From positions 15,800,132-15,864,131 of the forward strand of contig NW_025335589.1 of the NCBI RefSeq assembly GCF_004798865.1: DNA of 64,000 bases, given 5' to 3'. The DNA comes from Varanus komodoensis (Eukaryota > Chordata > Lepidosauria > Squamata > Varanidae). Positions 22,276 through 33,018 of the stretch are shown one piece after another. Each line of letters opens with the position of its first letter. Within the stretch, counting starts at the first letter, position 1. The position numbers were made by a program, and so were the translations under genes. Under the pieces are notes generated by a model. That model ran no database searches. It was not told where the DNA came from and was given only the letters and a program-made list of their open reading frames with translations.

Positions 22276-22337
22276 TACTTCCACAAACCAGAAGAATACA
22301 GTCCAATGCAATGCATGTCTACTCATGCAAAGTCAGG
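22276..22337. repeat. Right 62-bp flanking direct repeat of a Sauria SINE
   Basis: Partner of 21874-21935. It begins directly after the last CCTTTA unit and ends in AAAGTCAGG, after which a CR1 tail starts. The original target was therefore the edge of an older CR1 copy. Confidence 0.85.
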
Positions 22338-22437
22338 CCAGGTTGAAAGCTCGATGTGTGACTTGAGTCCTGCACTGAGCAGGTGTTTGGACATGACGGC
22401 TTGTTAGGTCCTTCTAACTGTATGATTCTATGATTCT
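22338..22437 (+). mobile_element. CR1 LINE 3' tail
   Basis: Short terminal piece with TCCTGCACTGAGCAGG, a GACATGACGGCTTGTTAGG variant of the usual line, and the ending GTATGATTCTATGATTCT. Confidence 0.8.
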
Positions 22438-22729
22438 CCCTGGTAACCAGGTATAGAATTGCAGCCTTTATTAAACAAAGGAAAATATGATCTCTTGGTC
22501 TAGATTTTCAAACCAGTTTACAAATGACTAAGCCGCTTCATCTATGAAAATGCGAAATATGCAATGGGCACCTGTCATGCCCACTTTGGTTTGATCTTGT
22601 TCCCTTTCTATGTTACCATATTCCTGAAAACAGGATTAGAAACTTCCTTGCTTTTCTAGAAAGATTTTGAAAGTGGAATTCTATCCAGTTGTCATTCTTT
22701 GGGGTAACTTCCTGTTGATCAATTTGGCA

Positions 22730-22915
22730 CATATTTATTTCTTAGATTTCTATCCTACTTTTTTCTTAAAAACTCAAATTGACTTACATCATTCTCCTTC
22801 TGGTGCTCTCAATCTTATTTCCACAAAAAGAACCCTGTGAGGTGGGTTGGGCTTAGAATTTGTGACAGGCCCAAAGTCAGCCAGTTGGCTCCATGGCTGA
22901 GTGGAGAAATATACT
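22730..22915 (-). mobile_element. tRNA-derived squamate SINE, reverse oriented
   Basis: Reads in reverse: ATTTATTTCTTAGATTTCTATCC (tail), then AACCCTGTGAGGTGGGTTGGGC, GGCCCAAAGTCAGCCAGTTGG and CCATGGCTGAGTGGAGA. The tRNA head is missing or too decayed to trace. Confidence 0.75.
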
Positions 22916-24194
22916 TCCCAAGGATCCTATGGAGACCTACACATTGCTGGAGAATGAGGAATGTAGGGCAAATATCACATTCCCGCCCCCCCTTTGGCTG
23001 TTATTTGAACAGTTATTTTCAGAGTTGTAAAAGAATCTGTTGTTTAAATTAACACACCTGGTGATTTAATACAATGAAAGTATTTTAATGCAGTGCGTCC
23101 AATTCATTCCCAAAGCAATTTGTCAGTAGAATTAAACTAGGTAGAAATCTTCAGATATTTCCACTGCAAAAGAAACAATCCATGAGCTGCTTTACATTTT
23201 CGGCGAGGGAGAAGTTTCTGAACAAACTTAATCAATTAACCTTTAAAATGTGGTGCCAAAAAGAATTGTTTGGAGAACCTGTTAAATGATAGCTCCGTTA
23301 TAACATTCCAATTGAGCAGACCTCCCACAGTTCATATTACAATGGCAACATTTTACGTCTTCAAGTTGAGCTCTCCCTTCAATCCCACCAAAAATTATTC
23401 AAGGACAACATTTTTTTTCCATTTTAAACAATATATACATTACTCACTGTCATATGAGTTTATCAGTCACAGAGTAACTGTGGACACTAGTTCTTAGAGT
23501 GTTGAGCTGTCCTGAGTTATAGAAGACAGTCCTCTGCTTGAAAATATCATCTATTTGAGGGATGTCCAGTCCAAGCTGAGTTAAAGGCAAGGAAAGAATA
23601 GTAGGACACTTGATGTTGCCCATCAGTAGCACCCTAGAAGTTGACTGAACAAGCACACCATGAAGGACACTTGGCCACAGTCTTCCCCACTGTTGTCAGA
23701 TGTGTTGTATTCTATTTATATTATAGTCATGATGCCTACATCTGAACACACACACACTTAAATTAGCATAAGTAAATTACATGCAAATGTAGGTCTGTCT
23801 GTCCTCGTATGTAAATATTCACCCTAACTTCAAGTAAATCAGACTTCACTGCATCAAGTCACTGTACATCCTGCTTCGTTCAAGAAGGCATATTGTTACT
23901 TGGTCAGCATCGTGGACTCCAGATATACACATCAGTGGGGGTGATTGAGGAACTGCTGAGGGCAAGTGAAAGGGATGCTTTTTGTAGGTAGGCCTCTGAT
24001 CTAAAATAGCCACATCTGAGCCTGAAGAGAAAGTCAAAGCAAGGTCAATGATGTGTAGCTTAGCACACTGTGGGACAATATCAGTCAGAACAAGGCACGG
24101 GTATCTTTAAGCAGCTGCAGTATCGCAGGGAAACTAGATCAAGTTGGTGGCCATGTGCTAACCCCATGGTCTGATGAGCAGCAAGCAGGAACAT
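22916..24194. other. Unique DNA including a conserved-looking tract at 23040-23480
   Basis: 23040-23480 is repeat-free, with words such as CAATTAACCTTTAAAATG and TTGTCAGTAGAATTAAACTAGG. It carries overlapping short open frames on both strands but none convincing. A short CA run lies near 23748-23758. The remainder is unique. Confidence 0.4.
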
Positions 24195-24350
24195 GGATTT
24201 TATTTAAAATATTTCCTGTTTGCCTTTCAAACCAGAAGCCCTCCCAAGGAGGTGTACAATAATAAAACACATAATAAAAACCAATATGCTCTTAAAAAGC
24301 AATAAAAGTGCAATAAAAACAGCACACATATAATAAAACATGACTGGGGT
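24195..24350 (-). repeat. Decayed A-rich repeat, LINE/SINE tail type
   Basis: TTTATTTAAAATATTTCC followed by CCCAAGGAGGTGTACAATAATAAAAC and then many ATAAAA words. This is the pattern of the reverse complement of a squamate SINE or LINE tail region. The family is uncertain. Confidence 0.45.
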
Positions 24351-27300
24351 ACCACTTTAGGCAAACTTGTAGAACTGCAAGACTATAAACAAGACCAGCA
24401 ATGAAACTTCATGAACAGCAATAGAGCAGAATAATAAATGTGAGATGGCCTGCTTTCAATAAAACCTTGACGGTCACCGTGGTAAGATGCATTGTGTTTC
24501 TATTTAAATGACAGTTATCATTTCAAAATGTGCACCTTTACATACACAAAAAATACCACGTGTCAAGGTTATACAACTTGTTACCCTCCTTTGTCCTCGT
24601 TTGCACAGAAAGAAGCATCTTCACTTTTTCAGCAAGGGGTGAAGGTTACACCCTGCTCTAGCCTGAACCACAAAGGGACTTGATGAGCTGCTTCAGCCTC
24701 TCTCCAACAGCTTTGCCCTACTCACCTGGCAGCTTTTACAATTTACCAAGTGGGATCCAGAAGCAAGAAAAGAAAAGCAACGAACCAGCATCAGGTACAG
24801 GGAAAGAAATTGGTCAGCAAATGAATTGTTCTTCAGATACAACTATGACGGCAGGGTGGAACTACGTGCAAGAATTTTGGTCGTAGTATGTACTGTAGTA
24901 TCAGATAGTGCAGTATAAAGTTACATGTTGAAATGCCTGTCTTCAGAATCTGACAGATCAGGAGATTTAAGTTGGAAAGAAACAAATGAGCTTCCTATGG
25001 CTCATAAAGAGAGTTGATCTGACAAATTTCCCTTCTGCATTAATGGGCCAGAAAGCCAATTTGTCACACAGATGTGTGGGTTCATTTTTTCAAAAATAAA
25101 AAATAAACCCAGGTTAAATCTGTCTGTAATAAGATCTATTGTACTATGATATATCAAGACTTTAATCTTCCAGTTATTGCTTTTTCTATAAATACTCATT
25201 CATCAAAATTGCATTCTGCAAGAGAATTAGTGGGGATTAAAATAACTGAGTTTAATAAATGCCACCTTATTTTAATTCATTTTCTAAAAGAACAGAAATC
25301 TTATTTGCAGATGGTGGATTTATCATTAACATTTAAAATGTTATTGCCTTTATCAGCAGTAGAAACAAGAGGTTAAAATTGTTAGACTCTGTTTATTGAA
25401 CCCTTAGCTTTTGAGGATATTTACTTAGAGAAATAATGATGATTTCACCATAAAAGCTGCAAGATTTCATGGCTTATTTAAACCATGTCATATACAGTTC
25501 TTGAATATGTTGTGTTATGAATTTCTTTTTATATGTTCAGATAGGATTGCATGCTCTAAAGAGAATGACTTCTTTGACAGCAAAGCTGAGCTTCAGTAGT
25601 TCCACGCAACACTAATTTAATTGTCAACTAATTTATAAAGACTTGTGAATAACAGAACTGCATGATTAGAGAGATTTCTTTTGTTGATTCAGTTACAACT
25701 GACTTCTAAGAAATATTAACAAATTCCGATTGCCCATGCAGAAATTTAACATTCTTAGTGAAAAGGGTGGGGGAAACTGTCTGTAAAGGAGTTCACCAAA
25801 GCTTAAGCCTACAGATTTTTCTCCTCAGGATTCAATGTATTGTATAGAAAATGCTATAACAGCCACAAAGTGGATATTAGTCCTGAATCTAAATTGCACA
25901 TTACACTTTTGTCAAAGTAATTAAAACTAATTGTATGAAGCGAAAGCAATCTTTTAATACTTTCCTTTTCATTCCATATTACAATAACAAACCCATACCA
26001 AAATAGCCTCACAAGTCAGCCCCACTGATTAAAATTTGCCCTTGCTGATTAAAATAGGACCTTAATGATTAATAAAATATAGTTTTAACTGATTGATCTA
26101 GCCATTAAACCCATTAAAATTTGTTGTCCTAGTCACAACTATAAATGCATTTGGACAGATAATTAGTTTTCAGCATAGACAGTTAAACCCAAGAATTTTA
26201 GACTGTGTTTTTTTTACATTATATATTATAGGTTAGTTTGTGGTTCTGAGCAGTTCATTTATGCTGATTGGAATCTAAACAAAGTAGGCATACCTTAAAA
26301 TCCAAATTTTAATATACAAAAGTATCTCTATGAATGATCACCATATTTTCCATTAGAAAAACATCGATGGGGTTAAATCCACTGCTGTGTTAACAGAGGT
26401 CTGGTAGTGCAACAGGCTTTTTTTCCCTCTCTAACTTCCTGTAGCCTTCAGTGTCACCTAAAAATCCCCTCCAGAGGATGTCCCAGCCATATGAAGTAGA
26501 TATTACAGTGAACTGCAATTAGACTGGTTCACTTCAGACTGCGAACCAAACAAAATTCTCCAACATACTTATTGCAACTAGAAAACTATGTCATGCTCAT
26601 CCCTTTCACATGAGTAACAAAATTACACCATGTTATCAGGTAGCAGGGGATGGAAAAGACCTCTGCATAAAGAACTGCCTTCCACCTGATTAGACGATAT
26701 TTTGCAGGATGGATAATGATCTAACTTGGTAACAAGACAGCAGGATAAGATTGCATGTTCTTCTATGCAATGAGGAAACTGTATTTGCTTCAAAGGCAAG
26801 ACCTCAATCTAGAGAAGTGGTGAAGAACAAAGAAAGTCATTTTGTAGGAATCCTTCTGTGATGTGTCTGTTCCACCTTCTTGAGAGCAGGAATGGTACTA
26901 GGTATGAGTTCAGGGCCACAAAATGGGGGGGGGGGAAGCATAAACTTGAAAAAATGCACATATTTGTGTACAGTAGTTTACATATGCTGCAAAAGCTTGT
27001 GTGTGTCTTTAAAAGACCTTGTCTCCTAAGGCAATCACTATGTGTAAGCAGGGACACATTCACAGTGGAGAAGAGAGAATTGTTTTCGGTCAAAAAGAAG
27101 CAACAAACTCAGACAGAAAGATTCAAGTGGGACATCTCTAGGGAGGGAAGCACACATAGGCACAAAACCAGATAAACCAGTCAGCTAATAATATATTGTT
27201 GAATATAGAAATAATCTGGTGGAACAGTGGCAATCAGGGCTCTGTGTCTTCACTTCAGCAAGTGCCTTTGGACAGCTGGGTGTTGGAACAGATGGTTCCC

Positions 27301-27425
27301 CAGAGCACTGGGACTCTAAAGGAAAGATTCAGGGTTCCACCTAGTGAATTGCTCCCTAACCCACTCTCCTTGTCAGAATGTGCATGCAATTTTATAGATA
27401 AGTCTAGCAGTCTTTTTTTCTAAAG
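24351..27425. other. Unique DNA including conserved-looking tracts (25080-25400, 25600-26320)
   Basis: These are repeat-poor tracts with A/T-rich non-repetitive words and several ATTA/TAAT cores. 26000-26110 shows a local reiteration of ACTGATTAAAATTTG-like words (about three degenerate units of CTGATTAAAAT). A run of ten or more G lies near 26924-26934. No credible coding frame: the 105-codon plus frame at 26858 overlaps a 94-codon minus frame. Confidence 0.4.
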
Positions 27426-27439
27426 CACCATGGAGTTTA
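27426..27439. repeat. Target-site duplication, left copy
   Basis: CACCATGGAGTTTA, identical to 27791-27804 on the far side of the Sauria SINE. Confidence 0.93.
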
Positions 27440-27790
27440 AAGGTAAAGGTAAAAGTTTCCCCTTGACATTAAGTCCAGTCATGCCTGCCTCTAGGGGGCG
27501 GTGCTCATCTCCGTTTCCTAGCTGAGGGAGCCAGCGTTTGTCTGCAGACAGTCTCTGTGGTCATGTGGCCAGCATGACTAAACACCGAAGTGCACAGAAC
27601 GCTGTTACCTGCCCACCAAAGTGGTAACTTTTTATCTACTTGCATTTGCATGCTTTCGAACTGCAAGGTTGGCAGGAGCTGGGACAGAGCAACGGGAACT
27701 CACCCCGTAGTGCAGATTTGAACCGGCGACCTTTCGATCAACCATCCCAGTAACACAGCAGTTTAAACCACTGCACCACCTGCATCCCTA
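27440..27790 (-). mobile_element. Sauria SINE, full length, reverse oriented
   Basis: Begins with AAGGTAAAGGTAAAAG (reverse of the CCTTTA tail) and GACATTAAGTCCAGTCATGCC. It passes TGACTAAACACCGAAGTGCAC and ends at GTTTAAACCACTGCACCACC with TGCATCCCTA, the reverse of the SINE start. Perfect 14-bp target duplications flank it. It is the cleanest insertion in the window and has both ends intact. Confidence 0.95.
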
Positions 27791-27804
27791 CACCATGGAG
27801 TTTA
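27791..27804. repeat. Target-site duplication, right copy
   Basis: CACCATGGAGTTTA, perfect partner of 27426-27439. The 14-bp length is normal for LINE-driven insertion and contrasts with the 62-bp flanks of the copy at 21.9 kb. Confidence 0.93.
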
Positions 27805-28146
27805 CGTGCCACTATAATGAAAGCAGCAACTGATGCAGCTGTGCTGGTGCAGTGCAGCCTGCTTACATGTCGTCAAAGCGGTCTGAAAGACACAGGAGTG
27901 AAAACTTAAGGAACAGAAGATAAATTAACTTCAGAATAGATCCATCACTGGAATGCCTGACCTATGTAGTTTTAGTACAGTCTTCTGAATTTGGAGGAAG
28001 GACTTTTGCCCCTCCCCTTACCAAATGACTCTTTAAAATCTGCTTTTCTTTCTGCCATGACCAAATGCTTCTTATATCAGACTAAGAGTTACTCTGGCTG
28101 AATGAATTCAGGTAGCAGAAAAGTGCAAAGGAAAGGAATACTTCAT

Positions 28147-28282
28147 CTCATTTATTTGCTGTATTTTTATCCCACCTTTTCCTTGCAAGAACCTGAGACA
28201 TCTTATACAATCCTATCCTCTTTTGATTCTCACAACAACAATTCTGTGAGGTTCAACACTTTAACCACTATATCAAATTAGT
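28147..28282 (-). mobile_element. tRNA-derived squamate SINE, internally deleted
   Basis: TTTATTTGCTGTATTTTTATCC and CTCACAACAACAATTCTGTGAGG are the reversed tail and body. The sequence then jumps to CACTTTAACCACTATATCA, the reversed tRNA head, so most of the middle body is missing. Confidence 0.7.
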
Positions 28283-28299
28283 TTTCCTATCCCCTTCCC

Positions 28300-29080
28300 T
28301 CTGGTCTTGTTGCTCCCAGCAGATCTTGTTGCACACAGCTACTCTGAAGGTAAAATCAGTATGTCTGAATCTCCCAAGTACTTTGGCCCTAATAGCAGGG
28401 TTTGGGGATACTTTGCCCTTATGACCCCCTTCCCTTCTGATAGGTGTCATGAGCTAGGGTTCCTTTCTTTGCACAAAGCCTTTCTTGCAAAAGTTTCTTT
28501 ATTGACCAAAGCGTTTCCCAGATGTACAAACAGTCAGAATGAAACTCTGAGCATTCACAGAACAGTTTGTGGTACCCAATCTAGTACTCAACCCCAGAAA
28601 CTCTCCTTATGAGCATGCCTGCACCATAGGAAGGGACCTTTTGAAAACAGGCACACCTCGTCTCTGAATGCCAGTCCTCTAACTGGACCACCCTCCTTGC
28701 TGATTATGCATCATGGGGTCAAGAGCCCCCCTGGTCTGTGTCTGAGAAACAACCCTGCTCCAAATCTCCTCCCACCAGCTGTACATGACATCTTGGTTGT
28801 TCCCAGAGACTGCTTGCCCTCCTGGGGAGTCTGGCCTTGACATAGGTGTCTCCACTTCCCTCATCTCAGTATCTGAAAATGGTACATATTTTACAGACCT
28901 TCCTGTTCCTTTTCTCCTTCCTCGAACTCCTCTTCTAGAGCCCTTCAGAATGTTTGCCCACAGCAGCTATCTGTCCTGCTCCCAAGAGGAATCCTTTGTA
29001 AAGCACAATGGTGCGGAGCAGGACCCAAGAAAGGCATAAAAGGATATATAATGTGCCTGCCCCTTAGGCAGGGCCTAAAA
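28300..29080. repeat. Unclassified dispersed repeat, possibly an old LTR-class fossil
   Basis: The part 28485-28590 is clearly related to 14240-14345, so at least this piece is repetitive. The whole segment is more GC-rich than its surroundings and is bounded on both sides by tRNA-derived SINEs. An LTR-retroelement origin is conceivable (a reversed AATAAA-like TTTATT near 28497), but I see no gene that proves it. If so, it is a broken fossil fragment. Confidence 0.35.
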
Positions 29081-29082
29081 TC

Positions 29083-29325
29083 AGGAGAGCCAGTGTGGTG
29101 TGGTGGTTAAGAGCATGGGACTGGGACTCAGATGACCTGGGTTCTAGTCCCCGCTCAGCCATGGAGCCAACTGGGTGGCTTTGGGCCAGTCACAGACTCT
29201 CAGCCCAACCTACCTCACAGGGTTGTTGTTGTGGGGATAAGATGGAGAAGGAGAATGATGTAAGCTGCCTTGAGCCCCTTGAAGGAAAAAGGCAGGATAT
29301 AAATTGAATTGAAATAAATAAAATC
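29083..29325 (+). mobile_element. tRNA-derived squamate SINE, best-preserved copy
   Basis: Full element: GAGCCAGTGTGGTGTGGTGG and TTAAGAGCATGGGACTGGG (A-box side), CCTGGGTTCTAGTCCCC (B box), CAACTGGGTGGCTTTGGGCC, AACCTACCTCACAGGGTTGTTG and GGCAGGATATAAATTG with an A-rich end. A possible short target duplication TAAAATC occurs at 29076-29082 and 29319-29325. It can serve as the local reference for the family. Confidence 0.87.
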
Positions 29326-30389
29326 CTTACATTTAACTGTATAATATTAGTGCTGCCAGTGCAGGGTCTCTCTGGAGTGTGTGAGTTGTTCAGGGTTCTT
29401 ATAGCACAATTCTCTATGGATGGTGATTAGCCAGAGGTATCCAGTCTCCAAACACCACTTAAGCATCCCCCTCTGAGGACTGTAGCATCTTCAGCATCCT
29501 GTACCCCCTCAGGTAGTATCTAGAAGCAATAAGATCACTCTCTTAACTGTTTACACACCTTTTCTATACCGATCAGAAAAAGGAAATCAGAATTAAAATT
29601 AATAACTAAACAGAAATTATGTTTCCTGCAGAGAAAGATAGAGAAAGTGGGAAAATAAAAGATGAACAGCAAAGGAGGAGGAATAAAATGGAGGTAGGGT
29701 AATTAGAAATGAAAATGCTGTTAGTAGTGTGATAAATGCAGTCTGTTTTATAATAGGAAATTCACCAACACATATTTATAATTGAAATTGCATTTAGCTC
29801 AGAAACGGTGAAGAGCTTTCCTTGGTCATGATCTGTCCTTCAGAGGAAAGGGTGTTCTACTGGGATTTTCCAGAGCCTTGTTCTTTACTTTATTTTACAC
29901 TGTAAATGCAAGGGCTGCCAATGGAGCAGCCTGAAAAGTAACAACACCCAGAGGGAATAGATCTGGAATAAAAGTTATACATTTCTAGTAAGGCTTCTCT
30001 CTCTACCAAGGTCAGGATTGCGTTACTGGGTGATGAAAATGCCAACACTTTTAATTTGAATTTTATCTTTAATAATGTTGAAGGAAAAAATATATATCAT
30101 CGGGAAAATAAATTATAATGAGGAACTTGAGAAGGGTGAATAGTAAAGACTGAAGCTGCACATTCATTAATTCAAAAGAGCAGATGACAATTAACATGTT
30201 CCAAGGGCTTAGAGAAGACAGAATGGGATCTAGTCTGTGGCAATAAAAAGAGATATTTCATATGTCCCTGATCTGGACAGGCATTTTGTCACCTTTGCTA
30301 TCTGCAAGTGTGAATGTAAAATTAGAATATTGTTGTGTTACATTTACTACATTTTCTTCAGGAACCCCTTACAGCAAGTACTTCTTTAG
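29326..30389. other. Unique AT-rich DNA
   Basis: No placed repeat or coding frame. 30040-30120 is very AT-rich. Confidence 0.5.
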
Positions 30390-30515
30390 ACAAGCCATGC
30401 CCAGCCTAGCAGCTTTCAGGTGGTCTTGACATCAGTTCCCACCAGCCCTGGTCAGCAGGGTCTATGGTAAGGAATGCTGAGAGATGTATTCCAAGACATC
30501 AGGAGGGCACTGACT
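30390..30515. mobile_element. Decayed palindromic MITE (probable hAT type)
   Basis: GCCATGCCCAGCCTAGCAGC on the left, CCACCAGCCCTGGTCAGCAGGG in the middle and AAGACATCAGGAGGGCACTG on the right follow the layout of a common reptile palindromic element. That family carries CTCCAGATGT and ACATCTGGAGGG arms around a CCAGC...GCTGG centre. It is strongly diverged, and the assignment to hAT is from memory. Confidence 0.45.
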
Positions 30516-30654
30516 ATTTTAATCCATGCACAAATTAGTGGATTAGCACAGCTGAAGCCAGAGATGCAACTTGTCATACGCACCATGCAAAGCTATGGTG
30601 CGTACGAATAACAATGGCCTTGGCGAAGAACACTAGAACCCAGACTCATCATAT

Positions 30655-31027
30655 GGAGCAAAATGGTGGGAATTTCAGAACAGAGAAAACGAAGTTCTTC
30701 TTCACACAGCTCATAGTTCAGCTATGCTGAAATGTGCAAGCACAAAATCTAGTGATGGCCATAAACCTGGATGGCTTTAAAGGCGAATAAGGCAAATTCA
30801 TGGCTGAACAGTGGTTCCTTCTTAGGATGGATCTGTTTGACCATTGAAAGCAGAGGCATCGTGCCTCTGAATAACTGGATGCTAGGGAGACCCAAATGGG
30901 AGAGCACCGCTGCATTTATGTCCTACTCATGGACTTCCATTGGGGCATGTGGTTTGCCACTGGGGCAATAGAATGCTGCATAAGATTCAGATTTAGTCTG
31001 ATCCAGCACAGCTCTTCTTATGGTCTC
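30655..31027 (+). mobile_element. CR1-like LINE 3' end (lineage ending in TCTTCTTATG)
   Basis: TTCTTCACACAGCTCATAGTTC, GTGATGGCCATAAACCTGG, ATGGCTTTAAAGG, GACAAATTCATGG-like sequence and the terminal CTGATCCAGCACAGCTCTTCTTATGG occur in the right order. This is a CR1-related lineage different from the ATTCTATG-ended one. The copy is 5'-truncated and non-coding. Confidence 0.82.
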
Positions 31028-31092
31028 ATTTTCAGCCATCTAAACAAATCAAGGCCAGTGTAATCACCAAGTCCATGAAGTTGTACTGGTGA

Positions 31093-31134
31093 ACTACAGA
31101 GAGACCCATTTCAGCAAATGGGTCTCTCTGTAGT
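31093..31134. repeat. Perfect 19-bp inverted repeat with 4-nt loop
   Basis: The arm 31093-31111 (ACTACAGAGAGACCCATTT) is exactly complementary to 31116-31134 around CAGC. It is not within a transposon I can place. Confidence 0.95.
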
Positions 31135-31821
31135 GTAAATGGTTTTGGCAAATACAGTGACAAGGCCACTTGTTCTATCTGAGTACTTTTACCAGCTCTG
31201 CTCTGTACAAGAGCTGTCTTCCAAATGGGCACTTGTTTTCAGGTACCTTTTAATAATTCATTGTGTGGAGCTAGAATAAGCATGAGAACTTGCACCATAT
31301 GATCTATTGATGCACCTCAAAGCATGAGCTGTAAATTCTCTTTCAGCACAAAACATCAATATCTCCTCCCATCCTTACAGTCAGAGAGCAGAACAACACT
31401 GGGAAAAAGCATATTTAAGCATATGATTTATAGGCAAACTTGGAAAGAAGAAGATATTTTTAGGATGTTTCTTTGAAAAGATTTTTTTTGAAAAAACCCA
31501 GAACTGTATGATTGATAGCATAGAGGCAATTATTTAAAAGTGAACAATGAATATAATTATAATGGCTCAAATTAGCATCTACAACATTGATTTTTAATGT
31601 ATATAAAGGGTAAATGTCATATAAACATCTATTTTACTTAGTTTTAATCTCTCTCTCTCTTTCTCTGATCTAAATGATATTCTATTGAATCCAGACATAA
31701 GAAGCAATCCTGTGTGCCCTAGACAGTGTCTGAAGGTTCACAGGATTTTTTAAATTGTCAAATTCAAGGCTGGTGACTGCACTCCACCCTCGGAGCTGAG
31801 GATTGGAGCTCTTCCTCCTCA
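31135..31821. other. Unique DNA with a short CT run
   Basis: CT-rich low complexity lies near 31648-31667. Otherwise unremarkable. Confidence 0.5.
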
Positions 31822-31881
31822 CAGCTGGTGTAAAGAACTGCACCAGCTGCTCTCTGAGGTTGGGAAAACAACCTCAGAGAG
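31822..31881. repeat. Two abutting stem-loops
   Basis: The first stem is 31822-31830 with 31841-31849 (9 bp, 10-nt loop). The second is 31850-31862 with 31869-31881 (CTCTCTGAGGTTG and its complement, 13 bp, 6-nt loop). They touch without a spacer base. Confidence 0.85.
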
Positions 31882-32641
31882 GGATCAAAGAGGGTGTTTT
31901 GTGGTGGGAAGAGAGGAGACTAGAGGGAGTGGTATATGAGGTATCCTGAAGCCACTTCTACTGCCTTGAGATGTACCAGCTAGATGGGTGAAAAAGACCA
32001 TAATTCAAGCAAAAAGCATGAGCAGGTGAAAATGGGCAGGTGAAGATCACCTCTGTGATTCGTGCTGCTCTGCACTGGATGTCTTTAAGCCATGGTATCT
32101 GCAGGATTATGGGCATCCCAATAGGATTGCATCCTTAGTCCTTAGTCATAGATTCATTAAAATCAGTTTCCAATATTGACATATGTATGTCCCATTGATT
32201 TTGGTGAGTCTACTCTAAGAGCACCTCTGAATGAGGCATTTAACGTGGCACTTCATCACAGCTTCTGTTTCTGCTTGCTTTGTAACAGAAACAAGCATGT
32301 CCTTTGCACATGGTTCTTTTCTTTTCTAGGGCTTTTCTGCTTTCCTATATGTTCAGTTGCATAATAACAAAGTGGCACAGCACAGCTGCAGAAACTACAG
32401 TTTTTAGGATAGCTAAAAGATTGCTGATTATTCCTTTTTCTTAAAAAAAAAAGTGTAAAAAATGTTGCAAAATACAGGAGAAGCCCTGGAGGATGACAAT
32501 GCTGTGTAAAGTCCCAACAAACTATTGTGAGAAAATAACCATGATCACATAAGTGTCCTGTATAGACTCTTTCCAGTTATCATCTTGAAGTGGTGAATGG
32601 TTTCTCCAACTGCTGGGGAAAAATGCAAATTACTTAGAAGC
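31882..32641. other. Unique DNA with a possible decayed short repeat
   Basis: 32110-32220 contains CAATAGGATTGCATCC and GTCCCATTGATTTTGGTGAG, words of the short dispersed family seen at 7730. Elsewhere no feature is recognised. Confidence 0.4.
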
Positions 32642-32654
32642 TACCACCAATCTG
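32642..32654. repeat. Target-site duplication, left copy
   Basis: TACCACCAATCTG, identical to 33006-33018. The leading T may belong to the SINE tail on the other side. Confidence 0.92.
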
Positions 32655-33005
32655 AGGGACTGCAGGTGGTGCAGTGGTTTAAACCGCTGTGCTGCTGGGC
32701 TGGTAGATCGAAAGGTCGCCGGTTCGAATCTACACAACGGGGTGAGTTCCCGTTGCTCCGTCCCAGCTCCTGCCAACCTTGCAGTTCGAAAGCATGCAAA
32801 TGCAAGTAGATAAAAAGGTACCACTTTGGTGGGCAGGTAACAGCGTTCCGTGCACTTCGGTGTTTAGTCATGCTGGTCACATGACCACGGAGACTGCCTG
32901 TGGACAAACGCTGGCTCCCTTGGCTAGGAAATGGAGATGAGCACCACCCCTTAGAGTCAGGCATGACTGGACTTAATGTCAAGGGGAAACCTTTACCTTT
33001 ACCTT
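32655..33005 (+). mobile_element. Sauria SINE, full length
   Basis: Starts AGGGACTGCAGGTGGTGCAG, with B box GGTTCGAATCTACAC, core GCAAATGCAAGTAGATAAAA and TAGTCATGCTGGTCACATGACC, then GGCATGACTGGACTTAATGTC and CCTTTACCTTTACC. It is close to the copy at 27440 in sequence. Intact promoter boxes and clean target duplications suggest it is among the younger insertions here. The 141-codon minus frame is a shadow of it. Confidence 0.95.
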
Positions 33006-33018
33006 TACCACCAATCTG
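33006..33018. repeat. Target-site duplication, right copy
   Basis: TACCACCAATCTG, perfect match to 32642-32654. Confidence 0.92.

Noticed and set aside
28300-29080. Complete LTR retroelement
   Set aside because: No paired long terminal repeats or element genes could be shown. Kept only as an unclassified repeat, possibly an old broken fragment.
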